A stretch of 64,000 nt of DNA from SM1-50 sp964467345 (GTDB taxonomy: Archaea; Thermoplasmatota; E2; DHVEG-1): the NCBI GenBank assembly GCA_964467345.1, contig CAYXPY010000001.1, forward strand, positions 147,425 to 211,424, given 5' to 3'. Numbering within the stretch: position 1 is the stretch's first letter; every line of letters starts with the position of its first letter. The position numbers and the translations under genes were made by a program. Below, one piece after another: positions 26,218 to 33,460 of the stretch. A model generated the notes under the pieces. It was given only the letters and a program-made list of their open reading frames with translations, ran no database searches and was not told where the DNA came from.

Positions 26218-27195
26218 GTGAGCAAAAAGAAGAGCATGACTCGTGATGAGGCGCACCTCAACAAGCTTACCAATGTTGTGTTCGAACCTGTTTTCATCTT
26301 AGGAGTGCACCGATCAGGAACAAGTATTTTATACAAGATGCTTGCCGCAACAGGGATGTTTAACACGGTGACAGCGTATCATCTTCTCCATTATCATGAG
26401 CTCCTCTCTAACCATCATGAAAAAAAGGAACAGGAAGTAAAACAACGTCTCACAGAATCTTTTTTACAAAACGGTCTGAGGGATAGGGGCATCGACCAAC
26501 TAAAAGTTACTGCGGATTTTGCTGAAGAATATGGTTTTTTATTAGCCACTCGAACCGTGAAGATGTCTATTACAAGAAAGAACGTGGATCTCTTTGAGGA
26601 GATGTGTAAAAAGATTCAGTTTATCTCAGGGAACCAAAAACCTCTTCTGCTGAAAAACCCGTATGATTTCAACAATTTCCTCATCATTAAACAGATGTTT
26701 CCTTCCGCACGTTTTGTTTTCATTCACCGTCATCCCCAAAAGACAATAAGCTCCCTTGTAAAGGCCATGAGAACGATACTTGAAGAGAAAAACATATACA
26801 CTGCTCGTTTATCAAAGCTGTACGACCAATGGTATTCGAACCCATTACTGCTTCATTCACTCCGATTCATGTTTAAAAAAATACCAGAATGCAGTGTGAT
26901 CCTCCTTTCCAACACGACGGCAAGGATGACGCACTATTATATAAAAAATATAAACAAGCTGCCAGAGCAAGATCACATATCGATTACCTATGAAGACCTC
27001 TGTACGCACCCATCGGAAACCCTTCAAAGAATTATGGATAAACTAGGTGTATCTCTTTTATCGACTATTGACACAGGATCCCTGATGCGCCCCCGGAAGA
27101 GAGACATCGATCCGCCTGTAAGAAAACTCCACAGGTATATCTATTACCTTATGAGATCGTATTTTGAGCGGTTTGGATATTCAAAAGAGCTATAG
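26218..27195 (+). CDS. PAPS-dependent sulfotransferase-like protein
   Basis: 325 aa. The 5'-phosphosulfate loop GVHRSGTSIL is at 29-38, and the 3'-phosphate-binding region FIHRHPQKTISS is near 169-180; both are diagnostic of the sulfotransferase fold. ITYEDLCTHPSETLQRI near 260 is also typical. The acceptor could be a glycan or lipid made with the neighbouring glycosyltransferase. Activated sulfate would come from cysDNC. No membrane helix is obvious. The start is GTG 26218, with ATG 26236 as an alternative. Confidence 0.85.
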   Translation: MSKKKSMTRDEAHLNKLTNVVFEPVFILGVHRSGTSILYKMLAATGMFNTVTAYHLLHYHELLSNHHEKKEQEVKQRLTESFLQNGLRDRGIDQLKVTADFAEEYGFLLATRTVKMSITRKNVDLFEEMCKKIQFISGNQKPLLLKNPYDFNNFLIIKQMFPSARFVFIHRHPQKTISSLVKAMRTILEEKNIYTARLSKLYDQWYSNPLLLHSLRFMFKKIPECSVILLSNTTARMTHYYIKNINKLPEQDHISITYEDLCTHPSETLQRIMDKLGVSLLSTIDTGSLMRPRKRDIDPPVRKLHRYIYYLMRSYFERFGYSKEL

Positions 27196-27388
27196 GATTG
27201 CATCCTCTTTTTTATCGATATCTTCCCTAATTTCCTATTAGAGTCGTATGAGTATCTTATCCTGGTATGAAATAAGGATTTCTCCTCCGACTTGCATACT
27301 TTCTTTCTTCTTCATAGACGACGTAGAGTATCTTTACAAAAATACGTCCCACTGCACCGATTTTATAGCGGTTTGTTAAAAAAATCTT

Positions 27389-28615
27389 TTATCCGAATAA
27401 CCTGTGAAACGGGAAATCCTGATATCCGATCACGCCGACCCATATCGTTTGATTGACTCCTTGGATGGTGATATTTGCTCGTAATACCACTTGAAGTTGA
27501 TCAGGGATAAACCGTTCCCCAAGACGGGGACGTATCAAATGTAAAGGAATGTACATATCTCCTTGTAAGACAGTTGTACTCTGTGGATAAATAATCCCAT
27601 CTGGTAATGTTCCATTGCTGATGATTCTGGATTTGTTCTGATCCACTCGGTAAATTCTCACGGTCAGATCGGTCGCAACTAAGGTGAGTTTATTTGGGTT
27701 TTTTATTTTAAAGGTGATCTCGTCACGTAATCCTTCTTTGAAGGTATATCGATAGTTGCCGGTGAGGGAGGCCTCGGTTGGTATGTCTGAGAGAAGGTGT
27801 TCAAGACAAGGAGGGATAATGTCAGCATCAACTGAAAGGTTCATTGGTTTTCTGATCCCTGCAGCAAACACAATGAATTTACCGTTCAGGGACATACGGA
27901 GGCTATCAGCATCGATTGCTTTGAGTTGCAGCTGTCCGCTGCCTGTCAGCTGCTCTGTGGTTTTCGCCGGGATTGTTTTTCCTTGTATGGTCGTCGTTCC
28001 TACCGGGACCCCTGTGTCTGTTTCAATATGTAATGTGATATCTTCTATTGCGATATCAATGGTGTTTGGATTGGTGATTTCTATGACACCTGTAAAATTG
28101 ATGCCCTCTTGGGAGATGTCGCTGAAATTTGCTGCAAGATGGATTTGAGGGAGGGAGAATTGCGTCAGGATGTCGTTTAGGGAGGCTACGAGTGAAAATT
28201 TAAGGGGAAATGTTTTTTTTATCACCCCAAGAAATGTCGTTCCGAATGTTCCGGTGATCTTACTGGTTATCCCGTTGGGAAGCGAGCCATTGAATCTGAT
28301 GGTTACTGCAGAGGTAATTGTTCTGTTTGCATGTGCATTGGTCTGTCCTCCACCCAGGTGGAGTTGGTTGATGATTTCACCGGTATCTGCAACAGTGACC
28401 ATGGTGAGATTTTCTAAAAGGATCGGAAAGGGGTTTGGGTTGTCTAGGAAAATGGTCGCTTGAAGGACTGCTTCGTCTGCGGTGATGTTGATTATCTCAA
28501 TGGTAAGGGTCGTTTCCGGTATGTTCATCTGTTGGATGTCAAGGAAGATGAACGCTCCTGCGATGATATTGAGAATCGTCGCGAAGACAAGGATGATTAC
28601 CAGTATTTTTTTCAT
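27389..28615 (-). CDS. LEA14/WHy-domain protein, three repeats
   Basis: 408 aa. An N-terminal membrane helix (3-28) anchors three beta-sandwich repeats, each marked by a N-P-N signature: NPNPFPILLENLT near 58, NPNTIDIAIEDIT near 184 and NPNKLTLVATDLT near 313. This is the LEA type 2 / water-stress-and-hypersensitive-response domain, associated with desiccation and stress tolerance and present in archaea. It is probably displayed outside the cell. ATG 28615 follows an AAAGGA ribosome site, with A/T-rich TATA boxes upstream. Confidence 0.82.
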   Translation of the reverse strand: MKKILVIILVFATILNIIAGAFIFLDIQQMNIPETTLTIEIINITADEAVLQATIFLDNPNPFPILLENLTMVTVADTGEIINQLHLGGGQTNAHANRTITSAVTIRFNGSLPNGITSKITGTFGTTFLGVIKKTFPLKFSLVASLNDILTQFSLPQIHLAANFSDISQEGINFTGVIEITNPNTIDIAIEDITLHIETDTGVPVGTTTIQGKTIPAKTTEQLTGSGQLQLKAIDADSLRMSLNGKFIVFAAGIRKPMNLSVDADIIPPCLEHLLSDIPTEASLTGNYRYTFKEGLRDEITFKIKNPNKLTLVATDLTVRIYRVDQNKSRIISNGTLPDGIIYPQSTTVLQGDMYIPLHLIRPRLGERFIPDQLQVVLRANITIQGVNQTIWVGVIGYQDFPFHRLFG

Positions 28616-28976
28616 AGTGTCCTTTATACAACCAAAACCATTATATTTATAAGATATTTTCTATATTAATATACTTTTCTTTGTAATTAAGAGAAATTCT
28701 GTTTTTATCTTTGGATTCTAATATTTGTTAGGGATGTGACGAAAGTGGAGTAGCGATAATCATCTTAATAGGACGAATGGACAGGGGGCACGATAGAGTT
28801 GCCTCTTCATAATCAGTGGTTTTTTAACGCCTCCGCATTGTATGCTTCGCTGTATCATCAGAAAAACATACCTCTTGGCAGGAAAATATTCCTCATTTCT
28901 TATGAATCTGTTGATTCTGTACACTTGAGTACACTTACACAGGATGATGAAATAATACGACCGTTTCGTAAAACGA
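28616..28976. other. 361-bp region without a recognised gene
   Basis: Bases 28616-28690 are very A/T-rich and hold the promoter of the LEA14-like gene. The rest has a 63-codon open frame on the plus strand (28799-28990) with no ribosome site, no homology I recognise and an overlap with the small gene at 28977. I regard it as non-coding. A short repeat (GTACACTT twice, near 28919-28936) is all else I see. Confidence 0.5.
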
Positions 28977-29141
28977 CTACAATATGTTAGAGAATAAACC
29001 GATTAAGAAATCAAGTCCCATGAGTGCCAAGGCGATAAGGATAATGATGATCAACACCCAAAGGGCAAACTTGATAAGTTTCCAGGCGACAAATGCAATA
29101 ATTATCAAGGCGATAAGTGCCAACCAGATTGGTATTACCAT
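28977..29141 (-). CDS. Small membrane protein, 54 aa
   Basis: Frame from ATG 29141 to TAG at 28977. Nearly the whole product is hydrophobic, forming two closely spaced membrane helices: residues 2-20 (IPIWLALIALIIIAFVAW) and 26-50, with a single Lys-Leu-Ile-Lys turn between. GGTGATG ahead of the ATG is a good ribosome site. It lies 11 nt after the lipoprotein gene at 29153 on the same strand, so the two form an operon. Function unknown. Confidence 0.62.
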   Translation of the reverse strand: MVIPIWLALIALIIIAFVAWKLIKFALWVLIIIILIALALMGLDFLIGLFSNIL

Positions 29142-29152
29142 TTTTCATCACC

Positions 29153-29485
29153 TCATTTTTTTGTTAACAACAGTGATGCCCCACTATCATCACTAATAAT
29201 CAGCTGATTAGATTCAGGAAAACTATAGTTAAATGTCCTCCCGAAATCTCCTGAAGAAAACGTAATTTTCTGATCTGCGACAGAATAATTGAAAGTCCCT
29301 GTAAGTGAGGCAATTCCAAGTAGTCCACTACCTGTTATCGTTACCTTGTTATTCGTATCAAATGTCATTGATATATTTGAGCTCTGCCAGGTCCCAATAA
29401 ATTTACTTTTTTCATCCAAACAACCGCTTAGGCTACTCACCCAGATTATCACAAAAATTCCTAGTATGACAAGAATTTTCTTCAT
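29153..29485 (-). CDS. Small lipoprotein, DUF5640-like
   Basis: 110 aa. Leader MKKILVILGIFVIIWVSS ends in the lipobox LSGC, followed by a compact all-beta domain of about 80 residues beginning FIGTWQSSNISMTF and repeating G-x-W/F-x-Y strands. The form resembles lipocalin-like DUF5640 domains. The ATG at 29485 is preceded by GGGTGAG at the right distance; a longer frame to 29506 is less likely. It is divergent from DUF4382 and in operon with the 54-aa membrane protein. Confidence 0.65.
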   Translation of the reverse strand: MKKILVILGIFVIIWVSSLSGCLDEKSKFIGTWQSSNISMTFDTNNKVTITGSGLLGIASLTGTFNYSVADQKITFSSGDFGRTFNYSFPESNQLIISDDSGASLLLTKK

Positions 29486-29612
29486 TTTTCTCACCCAATT
29501 CATCATCTTCGCAACCGTATATATAGATTTTTACATAACTCACAAGACCCCTATAAACAATTTATCAGGTTTTATAAAGAAATTTTTAGCGGATAACAAC
29601 TATCAAACAAGA

Positions 29613-29634
29613 TTTATATACTATCTTATATATA
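29613..29634 (+). promoter_or_regulatory. Double TATA element before the DUF4382 gene
   Basis: TTTATATA at 29613-29620 and TTATATATA at 29626-29634, 21-42 nt upstream of ATG 29655. The first box shares a 15-nt sequence (ATTTATATACTATCT) with the element at 8229. Confidence 0.5.
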
Positions 29635-29654
29635 GATTGGTTGGTGGAGTGAAA

Positions 29655-30200
29655 ATGATAAAAAAAATAGTGATGACGACAATTATTGGTTTCCTGATAA
29701 GCGCGACTGTTCTTAGTGGCTGTATCCAAACCGGAACCGGACATCTTGTTCTGAAAATCACTGACGCTCCTGGTGATTTAAACATCACAAGGGCAAATGT
29801 GACCATATCTCTAGTGAAGGTTCATTTAAGCGCAGGAGGCGGAAATGAATCTGAGAATGAGACCAACGGGACCGCAGGATGGTATACTGTTGTAAACATT
29901 TCACAGACCTTTGATCTTATGGCTTTACAGAACGTCACAGATATTTTAGGAAGCACAAACTTGAGTGCTGGCTGGTATACCCAGATACGCCTGTATGTCG
30001 ACAAAGCGGTTCTGACAATCGATGGTGTTGAGCATGACTGTACCATTCCATCCAATATAATAAAACTCATTAAACCTTTTAGAATCATTGATAACGTGAC
30101 GACAACATTGATTTTGGACTTTGATGTAGAGAAATCGGTTCACGAGACCGGTAATGGCAAATACATGTTCAAACCGACAATAAAAGTTATTCAAGAGTAA
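29655..30200 (+). CDS. DUF4382 lipoprotein
   Basis: 181 aa exported protein. Leader ends in LSGC, then the DUF4382 pattern: HLVLKITDAPGDLNITRANV, GWYTVVNISQTFDLMALQN, LSAGWYTQIRLYV and a final strand FDVEKSVHETGNGKYMFKP. The domain has an Ig-like fold of unknown function, seen on bacterial and archaeal cell surfaces. ATG 29655 follows a GGTGGAGTG ribosome site. The longer upstream frame is rejected because it crosses the promoter. Confidence 0.85.
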   Translation: MIKKIVMTTIIGFLISATVLSGCIQTGTGHLVLKITDAPGDLNITRANVTISLVKVHLSAGGGNESENETNGTAGWYTVVNISQTFDLMALQNVTDILGSTNLSAGWYTQIRLYVDKAVLTIDGVEHDCTIPSNIIKLIKPFRIIDNVTTTLILDFDVEKSVHETGNGKYMFKPTIKVIQE

Positions 30201-30211
30201 GGAGCCTTTTC

Positions 30212-30226
30212 TACTTTTTTTTTATT
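30212..30226 (+). terminator. Oligo-T terminator after DUF4382
   Basis: A run of nine T bases (30215-30223) shortly after the stop at 30200, in a T-rich context, as expected for archaeal intrinsic termination. Confidence 0.45.
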
Positions 30227-30287
30227 TCTTTATTATTGTATGTTAAAAAGGATTGTCAGTTTAACAAGTCTACGGATTATATATATC

Positions 30288-30821
30288 CTATGTTTCAAAA
30301 TCTTGGATCATTTTTGTGTATTTCTCATGGATCATCTTTTTGTCAAACTCATAGAATTCCTGAAGCATACATTCTTGCTCTTGTGTATTGAAATACTCCA
30401 TACATGGATAAAAAAACTCTTTATCCTCTGTATAAATATGTCTTGGATATAATGCAACGAGTGTTTCCAATGCAGATATGACGTCTTTGAGGGACTGCTT
30501 GTTTCCTTGAGCAAAGGAGTTGCTTGCATCAAGTAAAGTACGAACCGTTTTCCTCGCAAACACATGATCTTCAACTAAGTTGTCCATTATCTTTTTATGA
30601 ACTGGGGAAAGTTCTTTTGTTGCAAGGTCTCTGAAAAGAATGTCTTCTTCTTTCCCATGATGGGTCCGGTCAGCGTATGTTTTAAAGAAATCAACACCTG
30701 CAAGGAGGAGAGTTGTGTCGATCTTCTCTGTTTTTTTTATTTGTATTAGTTCCTTTTCCAATAGTTTGACCATACGTTCAATAATTCTATGTTCCCACAT
30801 CAATGGACCAATGAGTTTCAT
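30288..30821 (-). CDS. Hemerythrin-like di-iron protein
   Basis: 177 aa four-helix protein that binds two iron ions. Ligand candidates are His11 (MWEHRIIE), His54-His55 and Glu58 (RTHHGKEED), His86 (EDHVFAR), His128 and Glu132 (PRHIYTEDKEF). It could sense or bind oxygen or protect iron in an anaerobe. ATG 30821 is chosen because GGAG stands 6-8 nt upstream and a TATA-like TATTTAATTTT lies near 30865. The longer frame runs into the tRNA-derived repeat at 30899. An Lrp regulator gene is next upstream. Confidence 0.82.
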   Translation of the reverse strand: MKLIGPLMWEHRIIERMVKLLEKELIQIKKTEKIDTTLLLAGVDFFKTYADRTHHGKEEDILFRDLATKELSPVHKKIMDNLVEDHVFARKTVRTLLDASNSFAQGNKQSLKDVISALETLVALYPRHIYTEDKEFFYPCMEYFNTQEQECMLQEFYEFDKKMIHEKYTKMIQDFET

Positions 30822-30898
30822 ATCATTCTCCGTCATCAGTTTTAATAATTGCATCATCAAGAAAATTAAATAGTTTCGGTCATAGAATCTTATCCCTG

Positions 30899-30941
30899 AA
30901 AAGTCCAGGGGATTGGATTTGTACATCTATTTACTGATATG
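30899..30941 (-). repeat. Degenerate tRNA-Leu 3'-end copy with spaced TACTGATA
   Basis: Plus-strand AAAAGTCCAGGGGATTGG (30899-30916) continuing as GATTTGTAC matches the tRNA-Leu 3' end at 34977 in about 22 of 28 bases. After exactly 7 nt comes TACTGATA (30932-30939). The copy stands 78 nt upstream of the hemerythrin start. Confidence 0.6.
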
Positions 30942-31018
30942 ATACTCATTGACAGATGATATCTCGGTTCTGGTAAATAGTAATAGTGTACTGATACTAT
31001 TCATTCAGAAACAATGTC

Positions 31019-31468
31019 TTACTTCATGACTCGTTTTTCATTTTTTACAATATTTAAGACGATTTGAGTGTTTGTTTTTTCAACATTAGCTATGGAAAGA
31101 ACACCTTTGATGAATCCGTTTAAATCTCGTCGATCCTTAAAATGAGCAATAATCAATGAATCCCAATCTCCCGTGATATCATAAACCCCGCTCACATGGT
31201 TATCCTTTGATATTCTTTCCTGCACTTCGAGGAGTTTCCCCCGGGATATCTTTACATTGATAACCGCGGTCAAATCAAAGCCTATTTTTTCCTGGTTTAT
31301 CAACGGGATATATCGTTCAATTATCTTTTCCGCCTCCATTCTTTTAATTCTGTTTGCGACTGTTGTTAACGAGATGTCGAGTTCTCTGGCGATTTCCCGA
31401 TAGCTTTTCCGAGCGTTCTCGTTTAATTTATCAAGGATTTTATAGTCTAATTCATCCATACCCATCAT
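31019..31468 (-). CDS. Lrp/AsnC-family transcription regulator
   Basis: 149 aa. The N-terminal winged helix-turn-helix (LDYKILDKLNENARKSYREI, then LDISLTTVANRIKRME) and the C-terminal RAM/ligand domain (GVYDITGDWDSLIIAHF) are both present. These proteins bind palindromic DNA as dimers or octamers and often respond to amino acids. Regulatory targets are unknown. The palindromic ACTAGT sites at 33222-33355 and 34911 are possible binding sites, by position only. ATG 31468, 31465 or 31459 may be used. Confidence 0.9.
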   Translation of the reverse strand: MMGMDELDYKILDKLNENARKSYREIARELDISLTTVANRIKRMEAEKIIERYIPLINQEKIGFDLTAVINVKISRGKLLEVQERISKDNHVSGVYDITGDWDSLIIAHFKDRRDLNGFIKGVLSIANVEKTNTQIVLNIVKNEKRVMK

Positions 31469-31609
31469 ATTACCTTGTCAATTTATATATTTTTGCCCTC
31501 TTTTTTCATGAATTGTTGAACAAAATAAATATTTTTCATAAAAAAATGGTCGATTGATTAATTTTTTAAACAAAGAATATATTAAATGTTTTATACAATA
31601 TATAATCTC

Positions 31610-31708
31610 ATGAACGAGATCTGTTTGAAATGTCCGATTCCAAATCCGATGAACAGAACATGCTATGAATGCAACTTAATAAAAATACGATACATTCAAA
31701 GTGATTAA
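31610..31708 (+). CDS. Candidate zinc-ribbon-like microprotein, 32 aa
   Basis: ATG 31610 to TAA 31706-31708. The product has two CxxC pairs, CLKC at 5-8 and CYEC at 18-21, as in a minimal zinc ribbon, and a basic tail. A TATA-like AATATATTA lies about 28 nt upstream, so the transcript would be leaderless. No ribosome site is needed in that case. The pairing of a well-placed promoter and four cysteines is why I list it, but a 32-codon frame can occur by chance. Confidence 0.35.
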   Translation: MNEICLKCPIPNPMNRTCYECNLIKIRYIQSD

Positions 31709-31781
31709 AAATGAAAATAAAAAAAATGATTGTCTGGGATATCTACAAAAAAATAGTTTTGAAAATATACTGTTACTGATG

Positions 31782-31822
31782 AAAAGTCCAGGGATAGAAA
31801 TCTAAACCCGCGTTTACCGGTT
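31782..31822 (-). repeat. Degenerate tRNA-Leu 3'-end copy with spaced ACCGGT palindrome
   Basis: AAAAGTCCAGGG (31782-31793) and AATCTAAAC (31799-31807) match the tRNA-Leu 3' end in about 21 of 28 bases. The 7-nt spacer is kept (31808-31814) and is followed by TACCGGTT, where the palindromic core is ACCGGT in place of ACTAGT. It lies about 60 nt beyond the end of the beta-helix gene at 31881. Confidence 0.5.
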
Positions 31823-31880
31823 AAATTCTAAACAGTTGATTGGAATTACCCAGGTAAAAAACTACAATTTCATAGGTTTT

Positions 31881-33125
31881 TCAAATCATCCCTGGGATGT
31901 CATAGGGTTCTTGCGCTGGATGTAAATCATAGGTCATCCAAGGGAATTTTAAAAAGAAGTTTAGTTTGAAGAACGTCCAATAGCCGATGATTGGATAAGG
32001 TGACACCCGGGGTTTATCCCAGAAATTCTTATCGAATTGCGGGATTTTATATTCTACGCACGAGAACGGAAAGAACACCCATCGGTAGGTAGCTGGTTCC
32101 TCATTATCCTGAAAGGTGTTTTTCGTAACAGACGTCAAGGAGCACCAGAAAAGGAAAAGGCCACGAGTGTTCCGCTGGATCTGGTTTCCTTCAATGCTCA
32201 TATTACGGGAATCCCAAATACCCATCGCCTGAGCTGAATCGATGATGCGATTGTCCTTTATGGTAACATTTTCTGGAGTAGTACCTGAAAAAACTTCCTC
32301 ACCAATGTGCAATCCGCACCTTGTTGAATTGGTAATTTCATTGCGTGTAATGGAATAGTCCCGTGAACCAAGTAGAAAGACTGCTTCCGTGGTATTCTTC
32401 AGATGATTCTCATCGATGATAAAATACATGTTTGTTCCCGGAAGTCCATTCATCAGATCAGTGATACCTCGATTAGCATCCGTTATCGTGTTTTTGGTGA
32501 TTTGAAGGTGAGCTCCTGAGAGGAGAATACCGCCTACCCATGAGCAGATGTTATTCTGTGAAATAATGCAGAAAATACTTTGAATAAGATGAATAGCAAT
32601 ATATCCGGTTTTTATGGACGAGTTTTGGGGAAACGTGTTGTTGATGATGCTTATGTTCTGTGCGTTTTGGACGGTGACCCCATATTCTCCTGTATGAATG
32701 CTTGTTCCATAGAGGGTGCAGTTTTTGGTGTGATTGATAAGGACACAAGAATGACTCTTGGAACAATTGTAGATAGTAAACCCACTGATGTGTACATCGG
32801 GTCCGACACAGGTGATGATATCACTACTTGCATTTTTGCCATCAATGAGTGTTGTGAGAAGGTCTGCACCTTGGAGCTGAATGCTGTTGTTTATCACAAT
32901 TAGTTCTCTGTAGATGCCTGGGAACACGTAGATGGTGTCTCCATCGGTCGTGTTGTCTATTGCATCCTGAATCTTGGTATAATTCCCTGGACCTGACCCA
33001 CCAACATAAAACCAGGTCCCTCTTGATGGTGGGAATGGTTTCTCAGTGTTTTGTGAAATGGTTGGGATAACAATGGTTCCAACGAACAAAAGAATGATTC
33101 CAACTGCCAACCATTTCCTTATCAA
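31881..33125 (-). CDS. Exported parallel beta-helix (NosD/PbH1-like) protein
   Basis: 414 aa. A signal peptide (IRKWLAVGIILLFVG) and the block TWFYVGGSGPGNYTKIQDAI, the entry of PbH1/NosD-type right-handed helices, are followed by repeated strands rich in N-N-T and I-x-x-N. It ends in a short aromatic tail (DKNFWDKPRVSPYPIIGYW). It likely binds or cleaves carbohydrate at the surface. I prefer TTG 33125, preceded by GGAGG at 8 nt, over GTG 33140. The N-terminus is closely related to that of the neighbour at 33461, so the two are paralogues lying between copies of the tRNA-derived repeat. Confidence 0.78.
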   Translation of the reverse strand: MIRKWLAVGIILLFVGTIVIPTISQNTEKPFPPSRGTWFYVGGSGPGNYTKIQDAIDNTTDGDTIYVFPGIYRELIVINNSIQLQGADLLTTLIDGKNASSDIITCVGPDVHISGFTIYNCSKSHSCVLINHTKNCTLYGTSIHTGEYGVTVQNAQNISIINNTFPQNSSIKTGYIAIHLIQSIFCIISQNNICSWVGGILLSGAHLQITKNTITDANRGITDLMNGLPGTNMYFIIDENHLKNTTEAVFLLGSRDYSITRNEITNSTRCGLHIGEEVFSGTTPENVTIKDNRIIDSAQAMGIWDSRNMSIEGNQIQRNTRGLFLFWCSLTSVTKNTFQDNEEPATYRWVFFPFSCVEYKIPQFDKNFWDKPRVSPYPIIGYWTFFKLNFFLKFPWMTYDLHPAQEPYDIPGMI

Positions 33126-33188
33126 TTGATATTCCTCCACGTATTAGTAAAATAAACAATCCCTCGTTATTTAAATCTTTGTTAGAGG

Positions 33189-33231
33189 AAAAAAGTGCAG
33201 GGGAAGGGATTTGAACACCAATTTACTAGTA
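33189..33231 (-). repeat. Exact copy of the tRNA-Leu 3' end plus TACTAGTA
   Basis: Bases 33189-33216 are identical over 28 nt to 34975-35002, which comprise the last 21 bases of tRNA-Leu(CAA) and 7 bases beyond it. After a 7-nt spacer comes the palindrome TACTAGTA (33224-33231). Same orientation as the tRNA. It resembles an attachment-site duplication. The beta-helix gene at 31881 starts 64 nt further on. Confidence 0.8.
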
Positions 33232-33460
33232 TGCTCCTTAATTTTTCTCCTGATACCATACCATCATCATTTTCGAGCGGATTATCAACTCAAAGCTACG
33301 AAGGTTTACTAGTAAATTCCCATATTCCGCTGATCCAAGAATATTTTTACTAGTATAGTGTTTAATCGTTTCGGTAAGCTATTAGCTTAGCTTGTATAAT
33401 TCATCTAGGTGGTCTCATCGATGCTCCTGTCGGGAATACGTGCTAATATTTTAGTACTTC
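33232..33460. other. Intergenic stretch with repeated TTTACTAGTA motifs
   Basis: No gene seen. The decamer TTTACTAGTA occurs at 33305-33314 (as part of the perfect 12-bp palindrome TTTACTAGTAAA) and at 33346-33355, in addition to the one at 33222 in the preceding repeat: three in 134 bp. They could be operator or recombinase sites. It ends at the stop of the second beta-helix gene. Confidence 0.45.

Noticed and set aside
27238..27315. 25-codon minus-strand frame after the sulfotransferase
   Set aside because: The product looks protein-like but has no ribosome site or promoter and is too short to judge.
28799..28990. 63-codon plus-strand frame in the intergenic region
   Set aside because: No ribosome site or promoter, no recognisable protein pattern, and it overlaps the small membrane gene on the other strand.
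30240..30452. 70-codon plus-strand frame opposite hemerythrin
   Set aside because: It lies wholly within the antisense of the hemerythrin gene, whose iron-ligand residues are intact.
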